Of a stretch of 25,701 nt of DNA, positions 6,890-14,365 are shown one piece after another. The translations under genes and the position numbers were made by a program. A model generated the notes under the pieces. That model saw nothing but the letters and a program-made list of their open reading frames with translations, had not been told where the DNA came from and ran no database searches. Source of the stretch: JAEUMD01 sp050250815 (lineage in GTDB: Bacteria > Pseudomonadota > Alphaproteobacteria > Rhizobiales > Hyphomicrobiaceae); the NCBI GenBank assembly GCA_050250815.1, contig JBFWNY010000047.1, positions 1 through 25,701 of the forward strand. The letters run 5' to 3'. Each line of letters begins with the position of its first letter. The stretch's first letter is position 1.

Positions 6890-8548
6890 TCACCTACTTT
6901 GGCTCAACGTCAAGGCCGCGCGAAAGCCTGCTGCTTGGACGGCGAGTGGCTGGAATACTCGCGCCGTCGGCGTGAGCATACTGGTGCGCGTGCACGAATG
7001 ACCTCCGCGGAGGATTCGATGGTCGCACCAACCCCTCGGCAAACACGGTGCCGCACTGCCGTCGGCTGGAACTCCGGCGTATCGCGCGTTGGCCACGTCG
7101 GCGACGAACTCCTCCCGGTTGCCGAGCATGTCGTGCAAACCGTACGCATTGGGCTTCAGCGAGCCGACATCGAGCACTTTCCCTTTGCGCGTCGAGTAGG
7201 CCCAGCAGGTGTCCTTCCACTTCAGGTCCTCAAAAGTGTACGTCTTGTTCGGCTCGGGGTTGACCTGCCGCTCTGCCTCGTTGCTGTCGTCAAAGTTTGC
7301 ATAATCCGACCTGATGATATTGCCTGGCGGAAATCCGGTATCCGTTCCGGCGTGCGCAGCATACTCCCACTCGCTTTCCGACGGCAGCCTATAGGCCTTG
7401 CCGGTCTTGGCACTCAACCACGGAAAGTACTGAAGGGTGGCAAGGCTCCAGCCGACGGCGATAGGGCTGTCGCAACGCTCGCCACTCGGATCCCTGGAGA
7501 GGTTTTTCCAATGACCGTACTTGATGTTCCGGCACGCCCCGTCGGCCACACAGGCCTCCCACTGCGCGTGGGTCAGCTCGAACTTGCCGATGGCGAACGG
7601 CCTGGCAAAGGTGACGGCATGGACCGGCGTCTCCTGAGGCTGGCGGTCGGAACCCATCTGGAACGAGCCCAACGGAAGGCGCACCATCCGCGGACCGCAG
7701 ACGCGCGTACCTTTCACATCGAAGCAATCCTGGAACTCGTTGTCGGCCAGCGTCGAAGGACCCGGTGTGCGTGCCAGATCGCAGGGCTTGTTGCGAACTT
7801 CCAGCATGCCAGAAAGCAAGACGGCGGCTCCAGCAATTGCGACAGCTGCGCCTGCGATCTGGCTGCTGCCGCGGCGCCATGAACCTGTCGGTGAAGTACC
7901 TGAAGCACCGAAATAACTGGTCGGCGGTGCCCCGTACGAATTGGCGTCCGGCTCGCCGGGACGCAAGCCGGCTTCGTACAGAAACCACAACCCGAATAGT
8001 GCCAGTGGCGCGACACCGAAAGCCGCGGGCAGGATATAGTTGTATCCGTAGTTTGCGAAGCTCGGATTCTCGTAGTTGCCGGTCCCGAGCGAGTAGAACA
8101 TCACCACCAGCGAAAACGGCGAGTAACCGATCATCGCGAATACCGCGACGACCATGATGAGGCGCATAAGTTCGCGGCGCGGCAGCTCATCGTGTCCGGC
8201 GAGGTAGATTCGGAACTCATACGAATATGTGACGACGACGGCACAGGCGAGAATGGCGAGACCGACCCCGAGCAAGACCCACCAGCCGTTGCGGCCACGA
8301 TCGTGCAATCTGCGCGTCGTCACCGCGGCGGCGGGGATGAAAAAGAGGGCGGTGAACAGCGCAAACAGCGGCACCAGAGGCGTGAACGCCATGTCTGCCT
8401 GGTGCGACTCGCCGAAGTACGGACGCGCCTTTTGGTAAAGCTGGATCGAGATGACGCCATAGATGAAGGCGTGCGCGAGGTAGAAGAGCCAGAAGCCCGT
8501 GCGTGGCGTTCGTCCGCGAAAGCTGAACAAGAACCGAAACAGCGGCAT
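6890..8548 (-). CDS. DUF805 membrane domain fused to a formylglycine-generating-enzyme-like (SUMF1) domain
   Basis: The protein has 552 residues. Residues 1-195 form a DUF805-type membrane domain (RTPRTGFWLFYLAHAF and the signature RRLHDRGRNGWW at 79-90, several hydrophobic helices). A Gly/Ser linker and another membrane helix (about 231-247) follow. From about 285 to 548 comes a C-type-lectin-like FGE/SUMF1 fold: VRLPLGSFQMGS, KFELTHAQWEACV, YRLPSESEWEYAAHAG, LKPNAYGLHDMLGN, RILRGGHS and GFRAAL. The usual GN-x-WEW motif is altered to GNREEFVAD, and the catalytic cysteine pair of true FGEs is not visible, so it is more likely a binding or scaffold domain than an oxidase. It is the middle gene of the run 9247 to 3569, with spacings of 24 and 36 bases. 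The SUMF1 part probably faces the periplasm. Confidence 0.85.
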   Translation of the reverse strand: MPLFRFLFSFRGRTPRTGFWLFYLAHAFIYGVISIQLYQKARPYFGESHQADMAFTPLVPLFALFTALFFIPAAAVTTRRLHDRGRNGWWVLLGVGLAILACAVVVTYSYEFRIYLAGHDELPRRELMRLIMVVAVFAMIGYSPFSLVVMFYSLGTGNYENPSFANYGYNYILPAAFGVAPLALFGLWFLYEAGLRPGEPDANSYGAPPTSYFGASGTSPTGSWRRGSSQIAGAAVAIAGAAVLLSGMLEVRNKPCDLARTPGPSTLADNEFQDCFDVKGTRVCGPRMVRLPLGSFQMGSDRQPQETPVHAVTFARPFAIGKFELTHAQWEACVADGACRNIKYGHWKNLSRDPSGERCDSPIAVGWSLATLQYFPWLSAKTGKAYRLPSESEWEYAAHAGTDTGFPPGNIIRSDYANFDDSNEAERQVNPEPNKTYTFEDLKWKDTCWAYSTRKGKVLDVGSLKPNAYGLHDMLGNREEFVADVANARYAGVPADGSAAPCLPRGWCDHRILRGGHSCTRTSMLTPTARVFQPLAVQAAGFRAALTLSQSR

Positions 8549-8572
8549 GTTACCCTCAGCGTCGCCACGCTG

Positions 8573-9247
8573 CTAAAGTAGCCTAAGTCCGCCGCCGCCG
8601 CCGCCACCACCTCCGGGTGCGGGCGGCGGCGTCTTGGATGGCGCGGAACCGTTACACTTTCCCGCATCGGCGGCAGCAAAGATCCGCTCCATTTCCTCCT
8701 CCATCCATCCGAACCGGACTTTCATGGACGGGCCTCCGACATATTGCTCGATGAACTTCTTGTCGCCGTCGAAGATCGTCATGTGTGCGAGATTTCCCTT
8801 GCGGATGGCGTCAATCAGCGAAGGATAGAGTGGGGCGAGGTCAATTCGCCTCGTGTTCCCCGAATGCGCCTTTTCCTCGATCGCGAACTCGAGCATCGAG
8901 CCGCCTATCTCCAGTTTGGCCTTGAGCTTCCGCGGCGGCGGAGCGGCGAAATATTTCACTTCGACGAAGCTCGTGTACGCCTTGCGCTTGCGCGCGGCGC
9001 CGTCCCGGCGTGAAATCTCGAGGTAGGTATCGGCCGTCGTATGGCTACCGAAGCCGCTGACCGCCGCGACGCCGCTTGCCCGCGCATCGTTCTGGAAAAC
9101 ATGCAAGAGCCAGTAGAAGGGCACGCTATTCAGCGCACCGCCACGGTCGCCAACGTGAACGGAGAACTCACATTCCTGGGCGGCGGCGAGGTTCGTGAGA
9201 CCGCAAAACGCCGCGGCGGCAGCGACAATGGAACGGACCGCGACCAT
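8573..9247 (-). CDS. Secreted hypothetical protein with poly-glycine tail
   Basis: I do not recognise a family. From ATG 9247 the 224-residue protein opens with a signal peptide (MVAVRSIVAAAAAFCGLTNL, likely cut after AAAQ). The body is mixed charged and beta-like (ECEFSVHVGDRGGALNSVPF, TYLEISRRDGAARKRKAYTS, MKVRFGWMEEEMERIFAAAD). The end is PPPAPG followed by a run of nine glycines in total and LRLL. A similar glycine tail ends the protein at the left edge of the window. The frame extends further upstream, but the signal peptide fixes the start near 9247, with GAGG about nine bases before it. It is the first gene of the minus-strand run toward the FGE-like and TPR genes, 24 bases apart. The likely location is the periplasm. 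Confidence 0.65.
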   Translation of the reverse strand: MVAVRSIVAAAAAFCGLTNLAAAQECEFSVHVGDRGGALNSVPFYWLLHVFQNDARASGVAAVSGFGSHTTADTYLEISRRDGAARKRKAYTSFVEVKYFAAPPPRKLKAKLEIGGSMLEFAIEEKAHSGNTRRIDLAPLYPSLIDAIRKGNLAHMTIFDGDKKFIEQYVGGPSMKVRFGWMEEEMERIFAAADAGKCNGSAPSKTPPPAPGGGGGGGGGLRLL

Positions 9248-9479
9248 GCGCCCAACCCTCTTGAGGCAACTTATGGAATCCGCACTCGTAGTTATAGCAC
9301 TCGGCCCAACGGCTCGCAACGCGAACGTCGTGGTGATCGCCCTGGATGAACAGCGGGTGCGTGCCTACGGGAGGCGCTGTCCATGCTTGTAGGCAAACCG
9401 TGTGTTCGCCAAAATAGTGTCGCATTCACGTCATGATGGACCGTCTTGCTCTGCCGGACGAACCAAAGGCTTCAACAAA

Positions 9480-9733
9480 ATGGGAAAATGCCATTGGCCA
9501 TATCGCGTGCAGCTGGCGTCCCCGTTCGTCAAGGCCAATAGCGAGGAGATCATGCGCTGGCTGGCGGTCGAACCCCTGCCACGCAGGCATGCATTGCGCG
9601 GGCCGGAGGAGACGTCGTGTGCTTCTGCTTCGCAACGGAGAGCGATGCAGCAATTTTCAATTGGAGGTTCGACGGTCAACGGGTCGATACGAAGCAACAA
9701 AATGAAGCGCCGACTACACGAACAAAGTCGTAG
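9480..9733 (+). pseudogene. Frameshifted small gene, WPYRV family, copy 2
   Basis: From ATG 9480, after AAAGG, one frame reads MGKCHWPYRVQLASPFVKAN and SEEIMRWLAVEPLPRRHALR. A one-base deletion near 9598-9602 then moves the reading to the frame RAGGDVVCFCFATESDAAIF, NWRFDGQRVDTKQQNEAPTT and RTKS, ending at TAG 9731-9733. Aligned with the broken copy at 1170-1413, the blocks WPYRV, EPLP/DPLP, ALR/PLR, GGDVVCFCFA/GEDLVICAFA and the following DAAIF/QAELF fall in order, so the two are clearly related. Each copy carries a different single-base lesion. The intact family product is unknown to me. Confidence 0.6.
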
Positions 9734-9734
9734 C

Positions 9735-9796
9735 ACCGGTCTTAGGACCACAACCAATTTGCTTTCGCGCGTGCGGTACTCAATCATCTTGCCCGG
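9735..9796 (+). repeat. 63-base upstream element, copy 2
   Basis: This stretch matches the minus strand of 2190-2252 at about three bases in four over its whole length, from ACCGGTC through TTTGCTTTCGC to GCCCGG. It ends 24 bases before the ATG of the gene at 9821 and starts just after the stop of the relic at 9480-9733. A promoter or 5' untranslated role is an inference. Both copies can be read as similar peptides (NLLSRVRYSIILPG here, DLLSHTPYTMLVPG in the other), so an old coding segment is the alternative. Confidence 0.55.
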
Positions 9797-9820
9797 AGCG
9801 ATCTTCAAAGGCTGTTTGCG

Positions 9821-10306
9821 ATGAGAACGAGATTGGGAGTCTTGCTTCTCTGCTCCGTGTTGACGAGCCCGACGGTCGCATTCGCTGGCGGCAGTGCTGG
9901 TGGCTGGTCGTTCATAAAGAGTGACAGTGAGTGCCACGCGCGCATGCTGCGCCCGCCGCCCAGACCATACCTCATCATAGACGTGAGACGGGCCGACGCA
10001 GCCACCACGATCACGATGATGGGGTTGCCGTTGCCGAAGGACTACCAGCCCGGCTGGCGCGATTTTGAAGCCGATGTGACGGTCAAGCTCAACGGGCGTG
10101 CCGTGCTGACGACCAAGGGCAAAAAGTCCGAGCGCTATTTCGGTCTTGAGCGTATCGCCTTCAAAGCGCTTCAAGCTATGACGGATCCGGGTCCGATGAT
10201 GTTCGAGTTCAAGGGCACCGGCGGGCGCGGGGAGATTGTCGAATTCGACTCGCCGGGTCTCGGTCCAGGGATCGCGTCCTTGAAGGCGTGCCTCGGCGGC
10301 CGATAG
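9821..10306 (+). CDS. Secreted hypothetical protein, 161 residues
   Basis: ATG 9821 starts a signal peptide (MRTRLGVLLLCSVLTSPTVA, likely cut after AFA), with AAAGG about eight bases upstream, so the product is predicted to be periplasmic. The mature part has two cysteines (ESECHARMLRPPP-like region near residue 38 and a C-terminal KACLGGR), which could form a disulfide. Its central part looks beta-rich (YLIIDVRRADAATTITMMGL, FEADVTVKLNGRAVLTTKGK). The C-terminal part resembles an invasion-associated-locus-B-like or similar periplasmic fold only vaguely, so I give no family. Its upstream region carries the repeated 63-base element. The gene is followed after about 220 bases by a tRNA-Ser gene on the other strand. 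Confidence 0.65.
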   Translation: MRTRLGVLLLCSVLTSPTVAFAGGSAGGWSFIKSDSECHARMLRPPPRPYLIIDVRRADAATTITMMGLPLPKDYQPGWRDFEADVTVKLNGRAVLTTKGKKSERYFGLERIAFKALQAMTDPGPMMFEFKGTGGRGEIVEFDSPGLGPGIASLKACLGGR

Positions 10307-10528
10307 ACGGCGCCTTCGCAGGGCTCGTGAAAATTGACCCTGGAAAATCGGATGATGCCATGTCTGACACTACTTGGAAGCGTGTTGCGTTTCTCTTCGC
10401 TGCCGCTACCTGAAGCGGTCTCTCGGTCGCAGATGGGATTACATCGCGCCGCTAACTCGCGGACACGTCGGGCAAAGTTCGAATCCGATGTTAAAGCCAG
10501 TTTAATGTAGTTATACGAAGCAGTTACG

Positions 10529-10618
10529 TGGCGGAGGGAGTGGGATTCGAACCCACGGTACGGTTTCCCGCACACACGCGTTCCAGGCGTGCGCCTTCAA
10601 CCACTCGGCCACCCCTCC
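10529..10618 (-). tRNA. tRNA-Ser(GGA)
   Basis: Read on the minus strand, the 90-base sequence has acceptor arm GGAGGGG pairing with TCCCTCC, and anticodon stem CACGC/GCGTG around loop CTGGAAC with anticodon GGA. It also has the long variable arm of serine tRNAs and a T-loop GGTTCGAATCC. The CCA end is present in the DNA at 10529-10531. It decodes serine UCC and UCU codons. Confidence 0.95.
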
Positions 10619-10642
10619 GGACACTGTTCGGAACAGCGGCGC

Positions 10643-10670
10643 ACTATAGTCAGATGGAGGGCCCACGCAA
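10643..10670 (-). promoter_or_regulatory. Putative promoter of tRNA-Ser
   Basis: On the minus strand TTGCGT (10665-10670) and TATAGT (10643-10648) are spaced by 16 bases, placing the start of transcription near 10636, about 18 bases before the tRNA. The -10 box matches consensus at five of six positions; the -35 is weak. A CTGTTC-G-GAACAG palindrome sits at 10624-10636 over the predicted start. Confidence 0.4.
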
Positions 10671-10811
10671 CCTGCTTTCGCGGCCCTCACGGCTAGACGA
10701 GATGGCGAAAATCAGAGCCGCTCGGACATGAACTGACGCCCGGAAATATGGGCTCGCGGCAGGGGCGAGTTTCAATCCCACTTGCGGTGCGGAGCAGTTG
10801 CGGAGGGCGGG

Positions 10812-11654
10812 TCAGCTGCCGGCGCGGATCGGCAGACGCTGCAGCCAGACGGTATCGTCGCTGTCCTTGAGCTCGACGGCGAGTTCGTGGCCGCCCAGCA
10901 GATCGACATCGAACTCGAACACGGGATTCTGCGCGAGCGTAATGGAGCCAGCGACATCAAACAGCTTCGCATCGCCCTGCCGGACCTCCAGTGAGGTCAC
11001 CATGCGCAGAGGGATATAGAGCAGCGTGATCTGGTCGAGCGCCATGCCGGTGTGATTGGGGTGGCTGATGGCCAGACGAACACGATGCGACAACGACGTT
11101 GCCGCAGGCGCATCGGCGGCGGGCATGTCCTCAAGCTGCATGCGGCCCATGCTGGCAAGGATGTCCTCGGGGTTGCCCATGGGCGGTGCCGCGCAGGCTG
11201 CCTGACCACCGGCGAAGCGTACATGCTGGGCCGCCATGTAGAGAGCGCCGTCGCTGGCCTCGACGATCACTCGAACGCTCGTCTCCTGGTTGAGGCGCAC
11301 GCGCGTCTTGACCGAGAACTGTGCCTTGGGCTTGATGCTGCCCATCGTGAAAACCGCAGCCACGGGCGAAGGGTTTTCGTCCACCACTAGCGTCACCGAC
11401 TTGACCGTCCGGCCGTCCGCGAAATGTGCGTCGATCTCGACCGGTACAGCCCGCTGATCCTCAGGCCGGAACGGTGCGCGAAGTGTCACGACGCCCGCGC
11501 CGGGCGCAATGCTGCGAGTGCCGAACACCTCCGGCTTCAAGCCGTCCCACGTACCGCCGGCCAGCGCGGGAACGGATGCGCCCGCGACCAATGCTATCGC
11601 GGCCAGCAGAACGGCAGCCGATCGCACCGGGCGAGCATTGGACGAAGTCGGCAT
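10812..11654 (-). CDS. SoxYZ-like fused sulfur-carrier protein (quinoprotein-dehydrogenase-associated type)
   Basis: The 280-residue protein begins with a signal peptide (ARPVRSAAVLLAAIALVAGA, cut near ALAG), so it is periplasmic. The first half matches SoxY: VPVEIDAHFADGRTVKSVTL, VDENPSPVAAVF, TRVRLNQETSVRVI, then FAGGQAACAAP with a single cysteine where SoxY carries its swinging GGCG arm. The second half matches SoxZ: HPNHTGMALDQI, LYIPLRMVTSLEVRQGD and NPVFEFDV. Such SoxY-SoxZ fusions are known next to PQQ-dependent alcohol dehydrogenases in methylotrophs, but no dehydrogenase is in this window. ATG 11654 is preferred because AAGGAG lies nine bases before it; an in-frame ATG at 11699 lacks a site. 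The carrier cysteine is not in the standard GGCGG end, so classic thiosulfate oxidation is uncertain. Confidence 0.8.
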   Translation of the reverse strand: MPTSSNARPVRSAAVLLAAIALVAGASVPALAGGTWDGLKPEVFGTRSIAPGAGVVTLRAPFRPEDQRAVPVEIDAHFADGRTVKSVTLVVDENPSPVAAVFTMGSIKPKAQFSVKTRVRLNQETSVRVIVEASDGALYMAAQHVRFAGGQAACAAPPMGNPEDILASMGRMQLEDMPAADAPAATSLSHRVRLAISHPNHTGMALDQITLLYIPLRMVTSLEVRQGDAKLFDVAGSITLAQNPVFEFDVDLLGGHELAVELKDSDDTVWLQRLPIRAGS

Positions 11655-11821
11655 CCTTGGCGGCTCCTTGAGCTGAGGCGTTTCCTTGTTGCGCGCCATT
11701 TTGCCGACGTTCGCCCTAGAAGTCGAGGCCGGGACGCGGTCAGGGGGGCGGGACAAGCGCGCGCAGTCACGGCGTTAGCTTGGTGCTCCCCATGCCCGAC
11801 ACGGTCCGGTGATCTTGCCCG

Positions 11822-12550
11822 TCAGGACCCCTCGACCGGGCGCCAGCCGGCCGCGATCGCCTCGGCTTCCGTGCAGAACCAGCGTTCACCGCGCGCGGCA
11901 TCGATGCCGACACGCTGGTACCAAGGGCTCCAAGGCATGTGATAGATGCGGCCCTTGCGCGACACGTTACCCTTGATGGCGCAGCCTTCTGGTGCCACCT
12001 GCTCGGCCGTCCGCCAGGCGCCGGCGCGGTAGTCCCACGGCGGCATGTTGCCGTCGACAGAGAAAACGCCCAGGTGGTTTGACCGCGCGACGGCTTCATC
12101 GGCCACATAAGCCTTTGAATACTTGAAGAAAGCCCAGGCATGGCCTTCGCGCACGAGACGCGCGTTGATCTCCGCCCCTTTCGCGTAGCAGACGCCGAGC
12201 ATGCGGCCATATTTGTCCTGGCCACGGCTCGCGCAGGTCACTGTCTCCCCTTCGACCATCTTGGTGAGCGCGCGCGTCGCCGCGCCACCGCAGTCCCAGG
12301 TGCCCAGCAACCGCCGCTTGCAGTGCTGCCCGGTCTCGGGGGCGTCAATACCCTCCAGGCGCACGCGAACACCGGCAATGTCGAGGGTGTCGCCGTCGAC
12401 AACCTGCGCTCGGCCGCTGACCGCCGCACCCGGCGCCACGGCTACGGAGCGAGCCGCCGGACGGGCGGATACAGGAGCCGATTGGAAGCCTGCGGCCAGC
12501 GCAATCGCCACGGGAACGCAGGTTGCATATGTGCGAATAGATTCGTCCAT
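11822..12550 (-). CDS. Secreted staphylococcal-nuclease-like (SNase/TNase) protein
   Basis: The 242-residue protein has an N-terminal hydrophobic segment (TCVPVAIALAAGFQSAPVSA), so it is predicted to be exported. The SNase fold follows with its calcium and catalytic motifs: VVDGDTLDIAGVRVRLEGID (APE next), covering the Asp and Arg/Glu positions, and DKYGRMLGVCY with the second catalytic Arg. The C-terminal part (about residues 165-242: PPWDYRAGAWRTAEQ, GRIYHMPWSPWYQRVGID, ERWFCTEAEAIAAGWRPVEG) resembles the extra domain found on many alphaproteobacterial SNase homologues. That domain looks like a phosphodiesterase-associated or Ada-like metal site but is not assigned here. It probably degrades extracellular or periplasmic DNA and RNA. 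It stands as a single gene between nupC and the SoxYZ-like gene. Confidence 0.85.
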   Translation of the reverse strand: MDESIRTYATCVPVAIALAAGFQSAPVSARPAARSVAVAPGAAVSGRAQVVDGDTLDIAGVRVRLEGIDAPETGQHCKRRLLGTWDCGGAATRALTKMVEGETVTCASRGQDKYGRMLGVCYAKGAEINARLVREGHAWAFFKYSKAYVADEAVARSNHLGVFSVDGNMPPWDYRAGAWRTAEQVAPEGCAIKGNVSRKGRIYHMPWSPWYQRVGIDAARGERWFCTEAEAIAAGWRPVEGS

Positions 12551-12684
12551 AGGTTGAATCTGATCGATTCGCGCGTTCGTACCGAGGCCAAAAGACGGCG
12601 CCGTTGTGATCGGCGTTCACAGGCGGGACGGCGGGCCTGGGGGGACGAATTCGGCCGTCGAGGTGAGAAGGCGCCGGGCGGTCG

Positions 12685-13956
12685 TTAGGCTGGCGTGATG
12701 ACGCCGATCAGCGCGGCCGACAGCAGCGTGGCGAGGAATCCAACGGCGACGGAGCGTGGCGCAAGGGACAGGATCACCTCGCGCCGCTCCGGCAGCATCG
12801 CGGTCAGGCCACCGAGCATAATGCCGAGCGAACCGAGGTTGGCAAAACCGCACAACGCGTAGGTCATGATCAGACGCGAGCGGTCCGAGAACTCAGCTGG
12901 AGTGAGCTTGGCGAGGTCGAGGTAGGCTATGAGTTCGTTGAGGACCAGACGCTCGCCCAGAAGCGTTCCCGCCGTCCCGGCTTCTGACCAGGGAACGCCG
13001 ATGAGCCATGCAACCGGCGCCATCACCCGCCCGAGGATCGATTGAAGCGTCAGGGTGATGCCGAACAGGCCACCGATGCTCGTGAGGACGCCATTGGCGA
13101 GTGTCACGAGCGCGATGAAGACGATCAGCATCGCTGCCACGGCGACGACGAGCCCGATGCCGTCCATCGTGCCCTTGGTCACGGCATCGACGGCGTTGCG
13201 CGGCGGATCGTCGATGACGATGTCGGCGCGGTCGGGTCCACCCAGAAAGCCGTCTGGCACCGCAAGGCGCGCCAGCAGCAGGGCGCCGGGAATGTTCATG
13301 AGGGAGGCGGCCATCAGGTGCCCAGCGGCGCCTGGAAGATGCGAGCTCAAAACCGTCGCGTAGAGCGCCATTACAGTGCCCGCGACGGTCGCCATTACGA
13401 CGCACATCATCGCGAACAGGGCACCACGCCCCATGGCGGCCAGGTAGGGGCGCACGAGCAGCGGGGCCTCGACGAGGCCGAGAAAGAGTGAGGCCGCCGA
13501 TACGGTCGCCAGCGGTCCGCCGATGCCGATCACCCGGCGCAGCACATAAGCGAAGCCGCCGACCACCCGCTGCAGGACACCCCAATAGTAGAGGAGGCGA
13601 ACAAGGGCGCTGAGCACCAGGATCACCGGCAGCACGCGGAAGGCGATGATGAAGTCGTTCTGCGGGGCATTCCGCTCGAACGGCGCCGGCGCGCCGGCAA
13701 GATAGCCAAAGACGAGGCGTGCGCCGGCTTCCGTGGCCCTTTGCAGAGCCTCGACCGCACCTCCCAATGCCTGGAAGAAGACCTGGGCAGCGGGCACCTT
13801 AAGCAGAACGAGGGCGATCGCGGCCTGCAAGGCGATCGTGGCGCCGACGACGCGCACGGCGGTCATTGTGCCGAGCGCCGAACGGTTCTCCGAGAATGCG
13901 AGCACGATGAGCGGGATCAGCAGCACGCCGAGCGCTGCCTGAGCCATTTCCGTCAT
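12685..13956 (-). CDS. nupC: Concentrative nucleoside transporter, NupC/CNT family
   Basis: The 423-residue inner-membrane protein (about ten hydrophobic segments) has the three-part CNT layout. The N-terminal part is QAAIALVLLKVPAAQVFFQA. The nucleoside-binding core follows (VEAPLLVRPYLAAMGRGALF, AASLMNIPGALLLARL), and the C-terminal part has GERLVLNELIAYLDLAKLTP and YALCGFANLGSLGIMLGGL. Members import nucleosides with sodium or protons. The conserved motifs around the ligand site (VEAPLLVRPYL, LNELIAYL, GFANLGSLGI) are intact. Length is usual for the family. The symbol is by family; substrate preference cannot be read here. It is transcribed alone, with 134 bases to the nuclease gene and 111 bases from yacG. 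Confidence 0.9.
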   Translation of the reverse strand: MTEMAQAALGVLLIPLIVLAFSENRSALGTMTAVRVVGATIALQAAIALVLLKVPAAQVFFQALGGAVEALQRATEAGARLVFGYLAGAPAPFERNAPQNDFIIAFRVLPVILVLSALVRLLYYWGVLQRVVGGFAYVLRRVIGIGGPLATVSAASLFLGLVEAPLLVRPYLAAMGRGALFAMMCVVMATVAGTVMALYATVLSSHLPGAAGHLMAASLMNIPGALLLARLAVPDGFLGGPDRADIVIDDPPRNAVDAVTKGTMDGIGLVVAVAAMLIVFIALVTLANGVLTSIGGLFGITLTLQSILGRVMAPVAWLIGVPWSEAGTAGTLLGERLVLNELIAYLDLAKLTPAEFSDRSRLIMTYALCGFANLGSLGIMLGGLTAMLPERREVILSLAPRSVAVGFLATLLSAALIGVITPA

Positions 13957-14067
13957 GTTGAGCTACGTCCCGTCCAAGCCGCGCCACCAAGAGTCGAGGA
14001 GGACTCTACAGCACAGGCGGCGGATCGGCAGGCCGATGCGGTGCGAGGCCACCGCCGGACCGTGGCG

Positions 14068-14277
14068 TTATCCCCGTTCGTCACCCTTGGCCCGTGCCTG
14101 CGCCTGCAGGATGGCGTTGATGTTCTCGCCGTCCTCGTCGTCGTCTCTGTCAGTCACGGCAATGGCATAGGAGCCGCCGAGCCAACGGCCGAGGTCGACG
14201 TCCGCGCACCGGCGCGAGCAGAACGGGCGGAAGGCCGCCAGCGTCGGCCGGCGGCAAATCGGGCAGCGCGCGGTCAT
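14068..14277 (-). CDS. yacG: DNA gyrase inhibitor YacG, zinc-binding
   Basis: This is a 69-residue protein with four zinc cysteines in the YacG pattern: C5 and C8 (ARCPICRRP), then C20 and C24 (FCSRRCADVDLGRWL). The following GGSYAIAVTDRDDDEDGEN acidic tail is common in alphaproteobacterial YacG. In E. coli YacG binds GyrB and blocks gyrase binding to DNA. It lies 88 bases downstream of maf on the same strand, the arrangement usual in Hyphomicrobiales. An acidic stretch ends the protein in GDERG. Length is as expected. Confidence 0.9.
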   Translation of the reverse strand: MTARCPICRRPTLAAFRPFCSRRCADVDLGRWLGGSYAIAVTDRDDDEDGENINAILQAQARAKGDERG

Positions 14278-14365
14278 CGCGGTGCGAGGAGCATCGGCAT
14301 CTCCCGTAATCGTTCATACTCCTTGGCTATGGCCAGCAACGTCGCAGCGATGGAAAACCGGATGG

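Noticed and set aside
9431..10174. A 247-codon minus-strand frame
   Set aside because: It is antisense to the secreted protein gene at 9821 and to a relic whose plus-strand reading aligns with a second copy.
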